NCBI RefSeq assembly: GCF_947623445.1
Contig: NC_135247.1
Span: 18,168,501 to 18,232,500 of the forward strand
Source: Clavelina lepadiformis
Lineage: Eukaryota; Chordata; Ascidiacea; Aplousobranchia; Clavelinidae
Direction: 5' to 3'
Length of the DNA: 64,000 bases
Shown here in pieces: positions 1 to 12,300 of the stretch (position 1 is the stretch's first letter; each line of letters opens with the position of its first letter). A program made the translations under genes and the position numbers. The notes under the pieces were generated by a model that worked only from the letters and a program-made list of their open reading frames with translations, was not told the DNA's origin and searched no databases.

Positions 1-4
1 ACTG

Positions 5-1159
5 CTAATCATTTGAGCACGACAAAAACATTTCGCGAAATCTGGGATGATCTAATCTTACTTCGACCACACGTTTGCACAATCCATCATCTTCTATTTT
101 TTTTACAACCCTTAGCGTGCTTTTCAGTTTGGTCCCGCTTGGGTCGGTAGTGGCCAAGAGAAACGTGTTGAAAATCAGAAGACCCCCCGACTTAAGAACT
201 CGGATACAATCCTAAACATATCCAGTGTTTATTGTAGCTATAACATACACACATCTCAGGGATATGGCCTATAAGATAAAGACAGGGTTAGTTGTCGGTT
301 TGCTTTTCTCCATCTGAAAATGGTTTACTTACAAAAAGGCATTCATCAGGCACGTGACCTGGAGTCAACGCCGTGCTGACGACAACCACGTCATATGAGT
401 CATCATCAAATGACAGTGGATTCTGGAGAGTAATTAGACCGTTTCTGAGATCACTAAAATTGCAAAATGTACGTTAAAACATGTGCGTATTGTGCTGTCT
501 GTTACAAATACAAAGTCTACCATACATACATCAGACTTTAAAGAAAACCAATACATACTAAACAATGAATGAAGTCACAGAATATAGCAGGTTGAACATT
601 TCACCTGTAAATTCCTTTTTCCCTTGCGATCTCACACATCCCGTTCGCTCCTTCAATCCCATCTAAACGACCTGTGAATCCAGCGGCTCGAAGTCCCTCG
701 GCAAACAAACCTGTGCCTTTAAAATATTTGACAACTTAATTCTACATTGCACATATTCCTGCTATAGGCTACGTACCATTAAGCAGGAGAAGTTCTAAAC
801 ATGCGCCCGGCATTGAAATCTACAAAACGATACTTAGAATGAATGATAGTTGGGCAATGTGGTTTTTTTGCAGTCATATTCCACTAAATCCCAAATTGTA
901 AACCTTTCAGGCTACCTGCGGCTACATCAAGCACACGGCAGTTGTCCACATTCTTCTTCATGCTTTCGGTCAAATTGTCCATGCAAAGTCTGGCCAAATG
1001 ATTTGCCGAATGGAAGTGGACGTTCCTGGCCAAATCGTCATACTCGTCAGCAATTTTGTTGTAGACGTTTTTGTTGCTTTCAACGTCATCGGTAAGTGCG
1101 CTGACGAACTCCAAAAAGAAAAGTTCTTTGTTGTGAGGAATGTTAACTCCGCTGGTCAT
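5..1159 (-). CDS. METTL27: METTL27-like SAM-dependent methyltransferase, tandem copy 1
   Basis: A class I S-adenosylmethionine methyltransferase of the METTL27 (WBSCR27) type; its substrate is not known. Exons on the minus strand are 1159-916, 716-605, 453-333 and 211-5, giving 227 aa, and the phases fit throughout. The N-terminal part contains the family-like motif ADEYDDLA. The SAM-binding motif I, VLDVAAGTG, is split by intron 1, and an acidic motif (DGIEGAN) follows about 25 residues later. Exon 3 encodes the strand YDVVVVSTALTPGHVP and exon 4 the strand after it (LKSGGLLIF). Introns match the second copy at 3246-4462. In that paralogue a donor follows the residues VDE and a fifth exon is used. 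Here the frame stays open past the equivalent point to a TAG at 5-7, so exon 4 probably runs to the stop. The alternative is a splice at 60-61 into an exon beyond the window edge. Confidence 0.8.
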
Positions 1160-3245
1160 ATTGTAAAATTAGCCTATTCGTTGATCTGCTGAGTCCAGAA
1201 AAATCACAATTTGAACGCTGTTTGGTAATTTAAAATCTCTTGTTGCTAAACATATTCGAAAATATAATCATATAACAACGCTCAGTCATATTAACAACGA
1301 ACTTATCAAATAGTAAGAACACTTAAGGAAATTCTCTGACTGAATCCCACTATATTTTTCGTGTCTCTGCTATAAAGCAGTTATATTCAACACAACGCGT
1401 TCATCATTGGATTGCGAAACTGCAAAGGCTGAAATTCAGCCAGGAGTGTTGTAAAGGTTGTCTTCGTGATCATAAGTAAAATAAGCACCACTAACCAATG
1501 CATGCATTAACACCATGATGACGTATCTTCCTCTCTATGGGACACTGTAATGAAAGGAGGCTTAAGTTCTTAGAAGTGTTTCTGTTTTTACCGTTTAAAT
1601 ACACTATAACCGGTAATTCTTTCACACAGCTTGTATACAAATGTGATAATATATCATGCGCTGCTTAATTTAGGACGAGACTTTATTAAATTTTATCGCA
1701 CAAGTCCTCAGGGAAAAGCGAAGAATTAAACGAAGCATTAAAGATAAATCGTTCATAACTACAAAGCGGTTTATCGCTGTTTCCTTCCTATTGTGTTTCT
1801 CGTTATAAATCGCGCAATTTTGACTTCAGCTTTTACCAATTACCAGTACATCTCGATAACAAATGCCTGATCTTATGTCGTCAGTGGTCCGAATAAAACA
1901 AACACTCGTTCTGCCGAGCCAAGAAACCCCGCCCTAGCTTTCGATGTGCTGTGGTAGAAGGAGTTTTGTTCAGAATATGACGGTTATAATTTGTGGAGAA
2001 AAAGCAATAACCTGCAGTCGGTGGAAAAGGAAGCAAAATAATTGGATTTTACTTTAAATACTGAAATGATCTCAGTGGAGTTTTTGCGCCTATAGGTTAT
2101 AAAACCAAAGGTTAGTTGTAAGCGAAACATCCTTGAAACAACAACTGTTTACTAAATGCTTTTGATTCAAGCTTTCGGATACTTTCGAAAATCCATACTA
2201 GGTTTGACCTATAAATGTATCACAAACTGCCGTTAGTTTGATATCAAACATTTTCAAAGACAGTTTACGATCGAAAAGACAAATACTAGTTTACATCCCG
2301 GACCTGGCATTGGCAACCATAACAATGAAACTGTAATTTTACTGCTAAAATGTGTGATTTTTGTGCGCCATTGCAACTGGGGTCATGAACGAATCAAAGC
2401 ATCCAGCAGTGCCCGCTCCAGTTCCATGTAAACGTATAGACCAGAAAAAACCTGATGCATTATGTTATTAAATGAATGCGAGGGCGACAACGCAGCAAAT
2501 GCCACCAAGTCATTACAATTTTCGGTGGCAATTTATTCTGCCAGCGATAATACTTTGTGACAAAACAAGCAATCATAATACAGCTCTTATGACTTCAGAA
2601 TACAATTTGATCATCTTTTTGAAATTACGACGTTTTTATCGTAAACATAATCACATGACCCATACATGTTATTGGCTTGGTTGTGTCGGAGTTAGAACGT
2701 CGGACGTTAATCAAACATCCTGAGTTCAATTCCCGCGGAGGCACAAAACTAACGCCGTGATGCCCCAAGGCATTTATTGTCGTTTTGGCGCTGGTTTAAT
2801 AAAAATGTTATGCTTACATAAAACTCGCATATCTCAAAAGATAACCATGCTAGCATGACGTCATGAAATCTCTTACAATTGGAACGTGTTACGCAAAGAA
2901 CTTTTATAATTTATAAAAGTATAATTTATAATCCCAACCAAAAGCTCACCTTATAAATTAATTTCCAAAATGTTATGGACCTGTTTCATCAGAATTCGTT
3001 TGCAAAAACTTCAACTAAGTCCAAAAACTGTGACTTGACAAAAAAATCACAACACAAAGTGTCTTATTCTTGTGAAACGAACACGTATTTTTCGTCATAC
3101 ACATCACGACGTATAGTACATCACATCTTCATACATTACCAAATACACAATTGCTAAACTGTTTAATAAAATGACTTCTTTGTAGCAATGCATAAATACA
3201 CAAGCGAGTAGCAATGTGCTTGTCCCACACAGAGCTCATGGAAGA
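1160..3245. other. Intergenic region between the two methyltransferase genes
   Basis: This AT-rich stretch holds no open frame with recognisable similarity. The only structured item is a tRNA-like sequence near 2674-2745, listed separately. It contains the upstream region of methyltransferase copy 1 and the 3' flank of copy 2. I cannot place a promoter or a polyadenylation signal with confidence. Confidence 0.6.
2674..2745 (+). repeat. tRNA-like sequence, probable SINE head
   Basis: The segment resembles a degenerate tRNA gene. A B-box-like GAGTTCAATTCCCG follows an anticodon-arm-like stretch (GTCGGACGTTAATC). The 5' half does not fold into a clean cloverleaf, so a tRNA-derived SINE or tRNA pseudogene is more likely than a working tRNA gene. 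The 3' end of the element is not defined. Confidence 0.4.
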
Positions 3246-4462
3246 CTAATTCTTCTGGAAGCAGTGGATCACATTCTTCCGCACTTTGTGATATTGAGAG
3301 TCCAGGTCAAACATTTGGGCGTCAAACTGAAAAGGAATTGATGCATTGACTAACAAGCGATTCTCACTCCCACTTGCAACTTTTATCGTGAACTTTTTCT
3401 TGAAGAAAATATTCTTATTCTTTGGATACAAAGATTTGAAAGACACAAAGCATTAAACGTTTCATCTCACCTCGTCCACGCATTCACACCGTCCATCGTC
3501 ATGCATCTTCTCGACGATTCCCTTCGTGCACTTCATGCACTCCCCGTCGGGGTCAGTGACCTCGAAGTGAGACAAGTTGAACAGCAGGAGGCCTTTTGGT
3601 TTGAGAACTCGAATACAATCCTGAGAATGGGTTATAGAAGTTTTAAGGTGTGAAAAAACGTCATGAAATTCCTATCACTTACAAAAAGGCATTCCTTTGG
3701 CACGTGACCGGGAGTCAGAGCCGTGCAAACTACAACTACGTCATAAGTGTTGTCGTCAAATGGAAGTGGGTTGTCTACTGTGACGAGACCGCTTCTAAGG
3801 TCACTGGTATCAAAAACAAAACAACTGCCCTAAAACAAAATCTTGCGACAGATTAATACCAGCAAATGCGAATTAAAAAAACTAGGCCTACATGCAGAAA
3901 GCAAGCAATGAGAATGGTGACGTCATGCCGTAACACTGTATAGAGTTAAACACTGTGATGGGGTATTTCACCTGTAAATCCCCTTTTTCCTGGCAATCTC
4001 GCACATATCGTTGGCGCCTTCAATTCCATCAAAACTTCCCGTGAATCTTGCCGCTCGAAATTCTTCGACTATCAAGCCTGTGCCTGAAACATATTAAACA
4101 TAAACAGGTTTATCACCTTATAGAAGAAATAGATCACATATACAATACTTATGAATTACTGCATGCAATGCATTGCTGTAAGTTTAGACAAGTGCAGGCA
4201 AATCGTAAAGCGCATTACCTGCAGCTACATCAAGAACGCGACATTTGTCCAAATTCTTCTTCATGCTCTCAGGTAAGTTGTCCATGCAAAGTTTGACCAA
4301 ATGATTTGCCACTTTGAAGCCGAGATCCCTGGCCAAGTCGTCATATTCATCCGCGTATTTATTGTAGACTTTTATGTTGTTTTCCAAATTTTCGTTGAGT
4401 TCGTTGACAATGTCAGAAAAATGAACCTCTTTGTCGTGGGGGATAATAACTTGAGTGGCCAT
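3246..4462 (-). CDS. METTL27: METTL27-like SAM-dependent methyltransferase, tandem copy 2
   Basis: Paralogue of the gene at 5-1159 and the better defined of the two. Exons are 4462-4219, 4083-3972, 3803-3683, 3620-3471 and 3326-3246, all with GT..AG borders and consistent phase, giving 235 aa. The start is the ATG at 4462; an upstream in-frame GTG at 4471 is not needed. Motif I (VLDVAAGTG) spans intron 1, with an acidic DGIEGAN after it. The central strand region reads DVVVVCTALTPGHVP and the following one LKPKGLLLFNLSHFE. Exon 4 is unusually cysteine-rich for this family (CMKC, then CEC). The gene lies head-to-tail with copy 1, about 2.1 kb upstream of it. Membership of the METTL27 branch rests on my recognition of the motif order; the substrate cannot be told from the sequence. 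Confidence 0.85.
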
Positions 4463-7208
4463 GTTATTCACTTAATTGTCTACTTGTGCTTTTCTGCAAA
4501 CACATATAAGTTACAATCTGCTAATGAACCCTTATATCATAATTGCATGTAGCTGAATGTTTGAGTTGAGCTATACTTAGGTTTGAACCATAGATTGATT
4601 GAAGAAGATAAAAACATATCAAGACTTCGCTGCTTAAAGCTTTGCTTTCAAAATTCTAGGTGTGAAGCAAATATTTTCAGTTGGGCTACAAGGAAGTGAC
4701 GTATTTTATTATTTTTTTCTTTCTTTTGTTTGACAAAAATCATGCTTTTGCACAGCGTGTAACTAGTCATTTTATTTTCGGCCGGTAGCTTTTTGTTTCT
4801 GGAAAAATCGCGAGTTCCTCTAAGTGGTTTCTGTTATAGGTTAACAGAGCACGACACCTGGCAACCATGCTGTGGAAGGATGACTCATTGATGTTGTTTT
4901 GCAGCAAAATACTTGCAAAAAGTTTGTCCATTTACTGCAAACAAATTCCGGACTCAAACTTGACAGGAAAACACAAAACAAATTTTGGCAAAACCTTTTC
5001 GATCTAACACTAAAAACCTACTAAATTCTAGTATTGTTGCCAGTGAATAATTTTTCATCAAGTTTATGGAACCCAACGTGTTACCTTTTAAGTTTTGGAT
5101 TTTGGGAAGGTTTTAATACGTGTCACAAAATTGCACGAATAGTTTTACTGGTTTACTTCTTCGGTTTTCAATTTTCGTCATAGCAGGCTTTAAGGCTAAA
5201 TATGAATTAGTTTGAAACGATTTATTTGAAAAGCTACGGGAACAACCGACAACAAAAACTCATACACGCCATTTACAGAGTACTTGAGTGGTCACGTGCA
5301 TTTTCTCATATCCACAATAACATCTAATCACGTGTCTAGAATCATATTACAGTTTATAATTCAGCAAACTCTCTCTCTGCCTTACTACTGTATACAATCA
5401 ACAGCAATTAGCTTACCAGTTACCAAGGAGCAGGCTAAAACATGTTGCAGGAATATTTTCTTCGCTTTGGGTCCCGCTTTTTAAGAAGGCTTCAACGCTG
5501 TAAAAAGAAATCGGAGAATTCGTGCAAAACAGTAAACCAGCAAGCCTTTTCCTTACAAGCTAAATGGAAAGGAAAGGAAGCTGTATAGTTCTTAGAAATG
5601 CTTCTATTTAGTATACAGTATCATCATACACGCAAGATAGTTGAAACGTGTGATGTAAAATACCTGTGTAGAAAATTGTTCTGTTTATCGGCACCAATAG
5701 TCATTTGATCACCGGATGCTAAAGTATGTTGCGCCAAAGACAACAGCATAGCAATGCGATTTTTTGGTTAAATATTAACTAACAAGTGACAACCAGGGTC
5801 CACATTTGGAGCAAACCCAAACATACCACGAGAGTTACAAGCATGATAACGAAGTTGTTCGTTTGCTCTTTTAAACGTTTTTTTATTGGATGTAGGGCGT
5901 TAAAAAATGTTGTCGTTTCGTTCACAAGAGGAAATACTTTCACCAGATAAATTTCTATTTTGCTATAGTAATGGTTGTAAACGGATTTTATCAAAGTGTG
6001 ATCTTTTAGGCAGTGTACTTTCCACCTACAACTTGTGGTCCAGAATATCGTGTATATAGTTACTGGCGGCTGGATTTATAACCTGCGGATTCATTATAAT
6101 TACAGATTTTACTCCAAGAATAATGAACACATGAAAATTTGAACACGTCTATATCAGTCACGTTTAAAATAGTAATTGGTCGCCAGACGGTGATAGCGGA
6201 AAAAGCGCGACCAAGAAACAGACAAACGAAATCATATGAATAAGAAATACCACTTAGAAATTATCACGTGACAAGTAACTTGTGGTTGAGTCAAAATCTA
6301 AGTGTGCTTGTCGCTACATCCCATTTAATACATAAAATATTTGCTGAGAACAATTACATGTTTTGTGATTAACACCGTTGGCTGTACAACTTTACTGTTT
6401 TCATGAGTTGTAATACAGTAATTATCGAAAAAAAAATTTATTAAAAAACAAATCAAACAAAACAAAAAGCTATATTTTGCTAAACTACTTGCACCAACTC
6501 AACTTCAAAGTAACATGATATACGTCTCCCACGTTTCAGCAATAGGTTCCTAGATTGAAGTTTACCAAAGACATCGCCTAGCTGGCAATCTTCCGCACAA
6601 CTGAGCTCAACAATGGGTTCTAAATTGCCTAGATACATTAAGTAAAAAATGTATCAAAAAAGTGACCCATCGAGTTAAACAAAATGACTTTTTACGTGGT
6701 ACTTTCCAATTTCCCTAATCTATCAATTATTAATTTTCGTTTGCTTTGTTATCTACCTTGAAAAACGTTTTGTTTTTGCATATGTTTCAATACAAAATGT
6801 TTATGCGCATGATATCAAAACTTACAACGGTTTTTGCTTAACTTCACATCTTGAAAACGTCCATTACAAACAGCCCATTACAAAAACACGTAGGTTTCAG
6901 TCGCTCTTGAACATTCTGCAATTACAACTGGAGGTTTTGTTTGCTACGCTATCCAGAAACTTGCGTGATGGTACGAGCAGTTCTTTATTTTCAAAATTCA
7001 ATCTTCAATTGTAAAATAAGCTTCGTGTAAACCAGTAACAACATCACATGTCACTGTTTGCCATTTGATTGATTGATATTCTTCTATACCTGGGGACCAC
7101 AAATGCCAAACTCTTTGTTCGTTTTACAAACGGACTCCGTATAACACAAGCTATCGGAATTTTTATCCTCGGACTGAGAAAGTCTATTCTTTGCAGGCTG
7201 CACAGTTT
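4463..7208. other. Intergenic region, nothing recognisable
   Basis: About 2.7 kb between methyltransferase copy 2 and the left end of the KYAT/GST duplication. The short open frames on both strands are low-complexity and match no family I know. I see no transposon ends, tRNA or tandem array. The region presumably holds the promoter of methyltransferase copy 2 near 4463-4700. Confidence 0.6.
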
Positions 7209-9349
7209 AAAAAGTGCAGCTAATTTCCTTTCAATGAAACTACGGATGTAAGGTTCCCAAGCAAATTTACGCATTACATTTACCGCAATGATTATTAGCA
7301 AAAGTTGAAGTGAACGCAGTTATTTTGTTCCGTCATTATGATTGTTTATTATTGTTATAACAAGTTTTCGTGAGTTGTACAAATATTTATTCGCGCGTAC
7401 TTTTTCCTTTGAAAAGTGTGTTATGCGAATAAAACAAAAACACGAAACTACGGATGTAAGCTTAGTAACATTTCTGTAGTTGAGCAGTTCTGAACAGAAA
7501 TGACCAACACAAAGCCACAAACTGCACCGCAAAACCTATGAAAACACGGCACGCTTGACCGATTTGCTTGAAAATAAATACATATGGATTTAGTAACAGT
7601 AAACTTGCTGAATTATGTAATATAAATTATAAATAAAAATTTAATCCAGGAATTGGAGTGTATAAGCAACCGATGGCGCAGTGGTGTGTGTCACGACTAA
7701 TTATTTTTACAAACTAGTTAACTGCAGACCAGGCGAGCTTTGCTTTCACCAGTAGAAAAGATTTGTTTGTTTTGGTTTGCCATCTCCACTTGGCTGCCTT
7801 GGCAAATCAGAAGTCGCTATGTATACCGATACTGCAAGAAGAATGCTGTGTAAAATGCTGGTACGAGCAAATCAAATATTAGTTTGTGTCATAAAATTTG
7901 ACTAATATTCATTTAGGGTTAGGCCTATGCATGCATGCAACGTCGTGTTGTTTGCAATTATCGTATCGTGTTAGGGAGTTTAGCTTACGTGGGCTTGCAC
8001 TTGTGCAGCACGTCGGTGCTAAATGTTTGGTTTTCGGCCAAACTGCAGCTTTCGTTAGTACACTTGATCAAGTTAATGGCGCAATTTATGGCCTCAAATT
8101 ATTCTGATTGACGCAAATATGCAATATTAACTTACTAATGGTGATCTTGAGCTGAATTAAAAGATTAACTATTAAATCATTTCAAGATGCCGATTTTGTA
8201 CAAAACATGTCTATTTCAGAAGGCTTGCAGCGTAGAGGAAGCTGTTAATCGTTTTGCAAAAAACGAGTTTAATCTTGCATAGTTTGCTTAACTGAACAAA
8301 CCAAATTGTTTTACACTGCAGCCATAGTTCTGAAGTTAAGTACAACAAAATAAACTTTAGGCTAATTGGTTGTATCTGCTTTATAAATGGTATTATCAAA
8401 ACTGGTCAAATGTTTGGAATGCCAATTAGTTTGGATGAACTGTAAGCTTAAAACTAGTACATCTAAGCGAGGAAGCCAGATTGAAGCTTTTGTGGTGATG
8501 ACAGTGAACACCATATCGACCTTTATAGAAAGCAGGTCTAGTATGCAAGCGCACAACCACAAGATGCCTTTGTATACTAGACCCCAGCTACTTAAATTGT
8601 AACGTCATCTGGTTGTGCACTTGTTTACTAGACCCCGGAAAGCTGGTTATAAAGAATGCACCTTGAGCACCGAGTAATTTCAGAATTTTGTGGCATGATT
8701 TACACCCGTGGACTTGCGTACGTTCCTTCGTTTGAAGTCTCCATTAAAGATATTTAATTAATTATCTTGTCATTTGAAGCGAAATATTTAAACTATGATT
8801 AAAAACATGTACAGTATTTAGACCAGGGTTTCTCAAACAGTTTTTGATGTGACCCTATTATACTCAATTGTGATGAATGCTTGCAACCCAGTTCTGCACA
8901 AACGTATTATGAAATGCTGCAGTGTAAATTATGAGTCCAGTGCTAACGAGCCATAGTTGAAATTGCGACACACTCGCACATGAGAGTTATCAATATACAT
9001 GCCAAACTTTTCAGTAGATCCAACATAGTATCTACTTATTTGTGTTACATTTTATTGCACCCTTAGTTTTGTTGTGTTTTCCTCTTACAGTCTTGCTTTA
9101 TTGTCGTCAGTGTACAAATTGTATTGGGTTTTCTGCCGTAAATATTTTGCAGAAAGACCCTAGCTTTCAGTTTGGCCTAATGCCTTTTAAAGCTGAACAG
9201 ACAAGGAATCTAAACACATGTCATTTTACTGTAGAATAGTAATCATGTTCATGTCTCCTTTATTATTATTATATTGTATGTATATAAAGCATTAGATTAA
9301 TAGTGGCCTAATCTCTATATTTTTACAGAAAACTGACTCATTACTTAGA
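7209..9349 (+). other. Upstream region of KYAT copy A
   Basis: No protein-coding exon is recognisable here although short frames are conserved with copy B; their conservation is explained by the duplication. A TATA-like TTATAAAG lies at about 8647-8654 (repeated in copy B). A polypyrimidine tract ending in a splice acceptor (TTTTTACAG) lies about 21 bases before the KYAT start codon. That acceptor means the mRNA has either an upstream non-coding exon or a trans-spliced leader. Copy A retains sequence at about 8168-8400 that copy B has replaced with an LTR fragment. Confidence 0.5.
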
Positions 9350-12300
9350 ATGGCATCTACAAAAATATCTCCTGCTTCCAGACTGGAGGGAGTGGACAAG
9401 AATGTCTGGTATGTTCAGATGAAATTATAGTGTGTCCTACATAGGCTAGGTTTGCTGTGATTCTATGTATGACAGGATTCCTCCATTTCTGTTTCTAATG
9501 TTTGAGTTAAAGATTTTTGCTACATTTGCTTTTATGGATTTTTTGCTGTGTCAGTTATTCACTGTACAACACTTTTGACAACTTTATTTTTCTGCAATAT
9601 GAAAAGTTGTTGACCCCTGCTGCCCCAAACGTGTGGTGGTTATAGCGTCGAACCTTTCGGCTCAAAATTTGGCAGCGCTTCATTGGCTACACAAATGAAT
9701 GTATAAAATTTTTCAAAAAATCCCATTTCCATTGACAACGATATCTCGCATGACACTAACCTGGAAAGCAACATTTTTGCAATATCTTGAAATTATGCTA
9801 CAGTGCCTATGGTGGAGAGTATGAATTTAGCCAGAACATTTTTATTCGAGATTTTGTTGTTGTGAAAACTAAAAAGTATATGTATTTTTGGAAGGGAGTG
9901 CAGGTAGGCCTTTTATTAATCCAATGATGAGCCTGAACTTCTTAGGCTTACACTGTGCTTTAGGCTCTTCAAGGCTGTACTCCGAGGCTGAACTTCTTAA
10001 GCTTACACCTGCACAGTGCTAATTGTGTTGTTGCGCAGAACTTTAAAAATACAATAAAACAAGTAAAAATGTGTTGGTCGAAAATTTTGACATGGGCAAG
10101 CAAGGTACCATAAAATTCTCTGAGTTTGCCTTGGGAAATTGGGTACTTTTCAACACTCCGATAAAGGATGGATAGCAATAAAGCTATCTCTCATAATAAT
10201 TCCTCTGTTCTTCTTGTTTAGGGTTGAATTCTCTGCACTTGCAGCAAAGCACAAAGCAGTCAATGTTGGGCAAGGATTTCCTGACTTCAGCCCACCCAAC
10301 CATGTTAAAGAAGCCTTGAAGAATGTCGGAACAATGAGTACAAATGACATGATCCACCAATACACAAGAGGCTTTGTAAGTTTGATATATATATATCAGT
10401 TTTATATGCTGTTAAGCTTAATTATATGTGTTTTTGTTTAGAATTATCATGTTATACTGTAAATCTTGCTGTGGTTTGTTGCTTAAATTAGGCTATTTGT
10501 TTCTAAGTTGTTTTAGAACTGGGGAATTGCATGATTATGATAAGTATGTATATTATTATGTGAGGCAACAGCTGTTTGACAAAGATTAACTGCATGATTG
10601 TGTATTGTGTCAATTTAAATCCCATTTTTGTATAGGGCCATCCAAAGTTGGTCAACACACTGTCAAAAATGTTCAGCCCACTGTTTGGTGTCAACATTGA
10701 CCCGAACAAAGAAGTTCTAGTCACTGTTGGAGCTTACGGGTCTTTGTTTTGTTCAATCCACGCTTTCATTGAAGAAGGTGACGAGGTATTTGACATCATT
10801 TTGCTTGTTATGTTCACTGCAGAGATCTTTAGTTTAATGCATTATGATGTATTTTAGTATACTTAACTAGGTACTGAGCAACATGCTTTTATACCTAGAA
10901 AAGTCAAAGTAGCCGTTACCTTGATTTTTAAAACTAAAATTAAAATTACCAATGTCTGGGTAAAAGTCTTTCTTTGCACAGGTCATTATAATTGAACCAT
11001 TCTTCGATTGTTACCAGCCAATGGTGAAAGTTGCTGGTGGAACTTGTAGGTTCATTCCTCTGAGGCCGGTAATGCTGCAATTGTGTCAACGTAGACATAA
11101 AATAATCATTACTATGATATAACAATCACATAATTGTGTATTAGGACTTATTCAATAGGATGTTACACTATGTAACTTTGTACCACGCATGTAGACGTTT
11201 TAACTTGGTAAATTTAATTACATTAGAATTCACCAAAGAAAGGAAATTTTGCCACTAGCAGTGACTGGACCCTTGATCTTGATGAACTGGAGTCGATGTT
11301 CACCAAGAAAACAAAAGCAATTATTCTAAATACCCCAAATAACCCTTTGGGTAAAGTGAGTTAAGAATATATCATATTGGTGTTCTTTGTGTGGGTTTGG
11401 TGACACTTAATCACGCGACAATTAATCACGCGACGCTTAATCACCGACACATAATCACTAGGACATTTAATCACGCGACATTTAATCACACATTTACAAT
11501 ATTTTTTTACATTTACAATTTACAGCAATGTTATGCATGGGAAATGTAAGCAACTGCACGAAGATAGACTAAAATCTCGCTTGACAGATAACGGTCAACT
11601 GTGTTTTGCACGTGCAGTTTCAGTGCCTTGTACCGCATTGGAATAGAAGGTTGAGTACCAGCAATTCCTTGCAGAAACGTTGCACGTTGCATTTGAATGT
11701 CTTTTTCAATTCCCCGTATGAAAGTCCACAATGTCGGGTGGTGGCATTGAAAAAGCACTTGGAGACCAAAATACCAACCTTCGACTGCATTTGTGGTTCT
11801 TGCAATGCAACCTGCCCCGGCTTCGTAATGATTCCAACTTTCGATTGGAAAGATGGCTGAGCCGTAATTTTCACCACGTCCCGGACGTCGTCTGCCTCTG
11901 ATATATGTGTGTTCGAAATACGAAAGCAGCTCAGGCATCTTTTCGTGATCGGGCATGCTATCAGCTAAGATCAGAAATGACTCGACTACGTCAGAGGAAG
12001 GGACCATGGCTAAGGCTGGTAAACACCGAACAGCTGTTCTTAATTCTTCATCAGACTCGTAGTCACACTTCATGCCAATTTCATTAACTTTGCGCAGGAC
12101 GCTTTGCGTTAGGTGAAAATAACAACTCCTAACATTTGCTGTAGGAAATGCTGTGCGGAAAGCACTTACTGCGGCAGTCTCAAAATCGAGCAAAACGCAT
12201 TCCGGTGAAGCAGTGGGGATCATTGTTTTAATTGCATCAAGGATGCGATCGTACGTTGCTCGCGTTTTATTTTGAACGAGGCAGTAAACTGCTGCAGGAA

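Noticed and set aside
5..60. Very short intron at the end of methyltransferase copy 1 (donor at 60-61, acceptor near 42)
   Set aside because: The implied intron of about 20 bases is too short. Read-through to the stop at 5-7 is simpler and gives a paralogue-like C terminus.
7670..7740. A-box-like GATGGCGCAGTGGTG upstream of KYAT-A (also near 22208 in copy B)
   Set aside because: No B-box follows. The second occurrence is explained by the segmental duplication.
8387..8602. 71-codon frame conserved in both KYAT upstream regions
   Set aside because: Conservation follows from the recent duplication; non-coding DNA around it is equally conserved, and there is no family similarity.
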